Positions 6,889-9,532 of a stretch of 9,532 nt of DNA are shown piece after piece. Numbering within the stretch: position 1 is the first letter of the stretch; every line of letters begins with the position of its first letter. This DNA is from CAZFYZ01 sp964523735 (lineage in GTDB: Bacteria; Armatimonadota; UBA5829): positions 1-9,532 of the forward strand of contig CAZFYZ010000137.1 of NCBI GenBank assembly GCA_964523735.1. Direction: 5' to 3'. The notes under the pieces were generated by a model. The model was not told where the DNA came from. It ran no database searches and saw only the letters and a program-made list of their open reading frames with translations. The translations under genes were made by a program, and so were the position numbers.

Positions 6889-7944
6889 TTACGCAGGCCC
6901 GCAGGCATCCTCGGGGAACTTGAGCCCGTAGTCCCTCTGCGCGTATCTGTCTGTCATTCCGGAGATGAAGTCGCATACTGCCTGCGCGCGCGCGGCGGTC
7001 TCACGAATACCCGGTTCCCAGGCCTCGTCGGCCATATAGAACCTGAACAGCTTCTTCAGGCAGTCCCCCGCCAGTCTTAGCTCGGCGATGCCCTTTACGT
7101 CCTTTCCGTAGACCACCGCGAATAGGAAGTCCTTAAGCCGGTCCGTCGCCTTGCGGAATGGTTCGCTCATGCCGATCACCGGCTTCCCTTCCCTAACCCC
7201 TAACTCCCAACCCCCAACCCCTATCACGTCCATCACCATTGCCCCGATGCGTTCAGAGTGCGCTCTGCCGACGACCGAGACAGCCTCCTCCGGCAGATCG
7301 TGCTCGGCGATAATGCCCGCGCGGACTGCGTCGTCTATGTCGTGGTTGATGTAGGCGATGCGGTCGCTGATCTTGACGACCTTGCCCTCGAGCGTTGATG
7401 GCCCACGTGTGTCGAGCGAGAGGTCCGCGTTGCCCTTGGAGTGGTGGAGGATGCCGTCGCGGACCTCGCAGGTGAGATTGAGCCCCTCGCCGTGCTTCTC
7501 CAGGACCTCGACCACTCTCAGGCTTTGGGCGCTGTGCTTGAAGCCGGAGTTGGGGACATACTCGCGGATCACCTCGTCCAGGGCGGCCTCCCCCGCGTGC
7601 CCGAACGGCGTGTGGCCGAGGTCGTGGCCGAGCGCGATTGCCTCTGTCAGATCTTCATTGAGCCTGAGCGCGCGGGAGATCGTACGCGCGATCTGCGCGA
7701 CTTCGAGCGTGTGGGTGAGCCGGGTCCGGTAGTGATCTTCCTCGGGGTCGATGAAGACCTGGGTCTTATGCTTGAGCCGCCGGAAAGACTTGCAGTGAAT
7801 GATCCGGTCTCTGTCGCGCTGGAAACACGTGCGGACGGGGTCCTCCGCCTCCTCCCGCACGCGGCCCTTGGATTCGCAGGCCTTGGTCGCGAAGGGCGAG
7901 AGAAGATCGCGTTCGAGTTGTTCTTGTTGTTGGCGGATGGTCAT
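6889..7944 (-). CDS. dgt: HD-domain deoxyguanosinetriphosphate triphosphohydrolase-like protein
   Basis: The protein (351 residues from this start) belongs to the dGTPase family, which hydrolyses dGTP or other dNTPs to the nucleoside and triphosphate and so tunes dNTP pools. The family signature is clear: FQRDRDRIIHCKSFRRLKHK (residues 41-60), HYRTRLTHTLEVAQIAR (H78), GHDLGHTPFGHAGE (HD at 107-108), ILHHSKG (165-171) and KISDRIAYINHDIDDA (D194). H78, H107, D108 and D194 are the metal ligands. Residues about 242-253 (GVGGWELGVREG) replace a shorter segment and are encoded by a telomere-like G-rich repeat. The ATG at 7944 matches the usual family N-terminus (MTIRQQQEQ) and has AGGG 8 bases upstream. 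An alternative GTG at 7965 would overlap the upstream gene's stop as GTGA and add 7 residues. Either way the gene is closely linked to the pentapeptide gene and probably cotranscribed. Confidence 0.95.
   Translation of the reverse strand: MTIRQQQEQLERDLLSPFATKACESKGRVREEAEDPVRTCFQRDRDRIIHCKSFRRLKHKTQVFIDPEEDHYRTRLTHTLEVAQIARTISRALRLNEDLTEAIALGHDLGHTPFGHAGEAALDEVIREYVPNSGFKHSAQSLRVVEVLEKHGEGLNLTCEVRDGILHHSKGNADLSLDTRGPSTLEGKVVKISDRIAYINHDIDDAVRAGIIAEHDLPEEAVSVVGRAHSERIGAMVMDVIGVGGWELGVREGKPVIGMSEPFRKATDRLKDFLFAVVYGKDVKGIAELRLAGDCLKKLFRFYMADEAWEPGIRETAARAQAVCDFISGMTDRYAQRDYGLKFPEDACGPA
7186..7222 (-). repeat. Telomere-like G-rich minisatellite inside the dGTPase gene
   Basis: Read on the coding (-) strand, six runs of 3-5 G are separated by TT, TT, AGTTA, TTA and AA, that is, imperfect units of GGGGTT and GGGGTTA. 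This fits the canonical G-quadruplex pattern on the coding strand, so the mRNA could fold too. It is read in frame as GVGGWELGVREG. The unit resembles low-complexity G-rich repeats dispersed in some bacterial genomes, which I infer rather than show, since only one copy is visible here. Confidence 0.8.
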
Positions 7945-7961
7945 ATGTGATGCCCTGGTGC

Positions 7962-9149
7962 TCACAGCAGTTCGCGCTCAAGTCTCCTACGGCGATCAGC
8001 AATCTCGGCAGCTCTTCTCTCGGCCGGTACGATCACTCTGTGCGAAAAGGAACTCATAAGCTCAGTCTCATCCTCATATCGCAGTACCGGGAGCACCTGA
8101 GGCAGATCACTGAAGTCGCCGAACACGCCCCACGGGCTCCCCGAAACGTGGAGTATCGGCTGCACAGGTACGGAGCGCAGGTTGGGCATGATCAGCTGCA
8201 GTTCCTGCGGGATGCTTCTTGGATCGGTGATGTCGGCTACTATGAAGCGGGCCATATGTGCCAGGGTCGCTACAGTCTCAGACACATTCCTGGTCGTCGG
8301 CTTGTTGAAGTCAAAAAGCACTGGCAGATAGTTCCTTTGCCGCAACTCGTCTCGAATCGCGTCGAGTACCATCTTGCGTTCCTTGGTGAATCGCCCTAAG
8401 ATCAGCACAACCTTGGAGGTAACCGTATCGATAACCGAGCGTACCTTTCTGTTGTTGAGTAGCAGATGGATGAACTGCGCGACCTCGAGATTGTCTACGG
8501 TGATGGTTGGTTCCGCCTGCCGAGTTATGACCAGGTCGCGCTGTACCGTGCCGGTTGATCTGATGTTCCAGGCAGATATGCCGTAGACGCGGCACGCCTC
8601 AAGTCGGGCTCCGCGCAAGTCAGCATCGGTGATGTTAGCATACCGTAGGTCAGTGCGGACCATCTGCGCATTCTGGAGATTAGCGCCTGTGAGGTTAGCG
8701 CAGAACATGCTCGCCCCATCAAGCCGCGCTCCACTGATATCCGATTTGGCCAGCACCGCGCTAGCAAGGTCGGCTCCAGAAAGACAAGCCGATGCCAGGC
8801 TTGCCCCCATCACGTTGGCACCTCGTAGATTGACTCCATCTAGCAGGCCGCCCTGTAGTTGTGCTCCTCTCAGATCGGCATTGGCCATGTTAGCTCTGCT
8901 GAGCCTTGGCGGCCACAGCAGGAACACGCAATTGGATAGGTTGGCTCCTTTGAGGTTGCATCTTGTGAGGTTCACGAACTCGAACCACGAGCCACTTAGG
9001 TCGGCACCGCTGAGATCTGCCCCCTCAAGGTCTTCGCCTGCAAAGCGGGCACCATGCAATTCTAGAGGCACCGTCGGGTTCTGCCTGCGCCAGGCGTTCC
9101 ACTTTGTTGCCCCCTTTTCCAGTATGTCGACGAGATCCTCGTTTGCCAT
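7962..9149 (-). CDS. Pentapeptide-repeat protein with a TIR-like/Rossmann-like C-terminal domain
   Basis: The 395-residue protein has two parts. Residues about 29-185 are pentapeptide repeats of the A(D/N)LxG type (EGADLSGADLSG, NLKGANLS, ANLTGANLQNA, DADLRGARL), which form a right-handed square beta-helix, interrupted near 75-84 by FLLWPPRLS. After a conserved-looking linker (VYGISAWNI, then TVDNLEVAQFIHLLLNN, 188-233), a C-terminal alpha/beta domain starts at KVVLILGRF (246-254). It continues with ERKMVLDAIRDELRQR, LPVLFDF (275-281) and ARFIVADITDPRSIPQEL (300-317). The strand-helix order and the Glu at 316 resemble TIR-type domains, but I cannot prove that family or NADase activity. I recall this architecture as widespread and uncharacterised. 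No signal peptide or membrane segment is seen, so it is cytoplasmic. The ATG at 9149 has GGGG 4 bases upstream. It lies 51 bases after the four-helix-bundle gene and directly before the dGTPase gene. Confidence 0.9.
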   Translation of the reverse strand: MANEDLVDILEKGATKWNAWRRQNPTVPLELHGARFAGEDLEGADLSGADLSGSWFEFVNLTRCNLKGANLSNCVFLLWPPRLSRANMANADLRGAQLQGGLLDGVNLRGANVMGASLASACLSGADLASAVLAKSDISGARLDGASMFCANLTGANLQNAQMVRTDLRYANITDADLRGARLEACRVYGISAWNIRSTGTVQRDLVITRQAEPTITVDNLEVAQFIHLLLNNRKVRSVIDTVTSKVVLILGRFTKERKMVLDAIRDELRQRNYLPVLFDFNKPTTRNVSETVATLAHMARFIVADITDPRSIPQELQLIMPNLRSVPVQPILHVSGSPWGVFGDFSDLPQVLPVLRYEDETELMSSFSHRVIVPAERRAAEIADRRRRLERELL

Positions 9150-9200
9150 GTTTCCCCGTGCTAACCGCCTGTCTCGCCCAGACGCTATGTGTAGCCCGTG

Positions 9201-9532
9201 TCAGCGGCTCATTCTTCGTCTTCCGGACTCGTGCAGCAGGTCGTCTATCATCCGCACGATGGTTCTGACAGGGCCTTCGAAGCTCTGGAGCTCTTCTTTC
9301 TTGATGTAGCCCATTGCCTCGCCGAGTTCGAGGAGGGTGATGAGCATGAAGCAGTTGCCGCGGGACTTGCGGAGCTGGCGCTCGACATCGGTCGAAGTGC
9401 CCATGCCATAGCCGCGGGCGATGTCGGTGCCGATGGTGATGGCGGTCTTGCGAACCTCGTCCCGCATGATGAAGTCGAGCGTCCATCCGCTCTGGTCAGT
9501 GTGCTTGTAGATCATCACCGCGAGTGCGCGGG
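9201..9532 (-). CDS. Four-helix-bundle protein (S23/IVP-like), cut by the window edge
   Basis: The visible part (about 110 residues) fits the small four-helix-bundle family related to proteins encoded in 23S rRNA intervening sequences and to Avd accessory proteins of diversity-generating retroelements. Family features are the RKTAITIGTDIARGYG stretch (usually RRAAVSIPANIAEG), followed by a helix with RKSRGNCFMLITLLELGEAMGYI and a KKEEL turn. A GTG at 9518 is the first start codon visible, but the frame stays open to the edge and the residues before it (ARALAVMIYKHT-like) match the usual first helix. The true start is therefore probably outside the window. Function is unknown for most members; they form oligomers and some bind nucleic acid. 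It is the first visible gene of a leftward operon with the pentapeptide and dGTPase genes. No 23S rRNA or reverse transcriptase sequence is visible here. Confidence 0.8.
   Translation of the reverse strand, partial: RALAVMIYKHTDQSGWTLDFIMRDEVRKTAITIGTDIARGYGMGTSTDVERQLRKSRGNCFMLITLLELGEAMGYIKKEELQSFEGPVRTIVRMIDDLLHESGRRRMSR

Noticed and set aside
7441..7950. Open frame of 169 codons on the + strand
   Set aside because: It is antisense to the HD core of the dGTPase, whose conserved motifs settle the strand.
8580..9060. Possible tandem DNA repeat or CRISPR-like array
   Set aside because: The periodicity is 15 bases and degenerate, as expected from pentapeptide codons. There are no conserved repeats with unique spacers.
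8629..9309. Open frame of 226 codons on the + strand, rich in Leu, Ala, Arg and Ser
   Set aside because: It is the mirror of the pentapeptide repeat. The periodic look (LAPxxL) comes from the opposite-strand ADLxG codons.
9201..9532. Avd protein of a diversity-generating retroelement
   Set aside because: The four-helix-bundle family match is reasonable, but no reverse transcriptase, template repeat or variable repeat is visible in the window, so I do not call it Avd.

Overview
The window is a bacterial chromosomal segment of moderately high GC, with compact genes and Shine-Dalgarno starts. A secreted CotA-type multicopper oxidase, a pentapeptide-repeat protein and a G-rich minisatellite inside a conserved gene would fit several environmental phyla. 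I cannot assign the organism; Armatimonadota-like or a similar deep lineage is only a guess.

Left part (1-3515, + strand). It opens inside polA (DNA polymerase I), whose 5' end lies outside the window. The polymerase motifs are intact and the proofreading residues are degenerate. Eighteen bases after its stop, behind a strong ribosome binding site, follows a membrane-anchored protein of unknown function with TPR-like helices. Next is a 296-base stretch without a convincing long gene. It contains a degraded, frameshifted copy of the last codons of polA and a tiny ORF whose stop overlaps the next gene's start.

Middle (3516-6865). A large exported multicopper oxidase with all copper ligands ends at a strong intrinsic terminator. 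Beyond it, a small cysteine-containing single-pass membrane protein (- strand) and an HNH endonuclease (+ strand) are transcribed divergently from a 95-base spacer.

Right part (6889-9532, - strand). Three genes read leftward as a probable operon: a four-helix-bundle (S23/IVP-like) protein cut by the window edge, a pentapeptide-repeat protein fused to a TIR-like/Rossmann-like C-terminal domain, and an HD-domain dGTPase-like triphosphohydrolase. The last two are either overlapped by 4 bases (GTGA) or separated by 17 bases, depending on the start chosen. The dGTPase carries an in-frame, telomere-like G-rich insertion.

The best candidate for an undescribed system is the pentapeptide/TIR-like protein next to the dGTPase. 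It joins a possible NAD- or nucleotide-binding domain with a dNTP-consuming enzyme, and both kinds of activity are known in anti-phage defence. The link to defence is inference. The dGTPase looks like an ordinary housekeeping family member, and the rest of the locus is outside the window.
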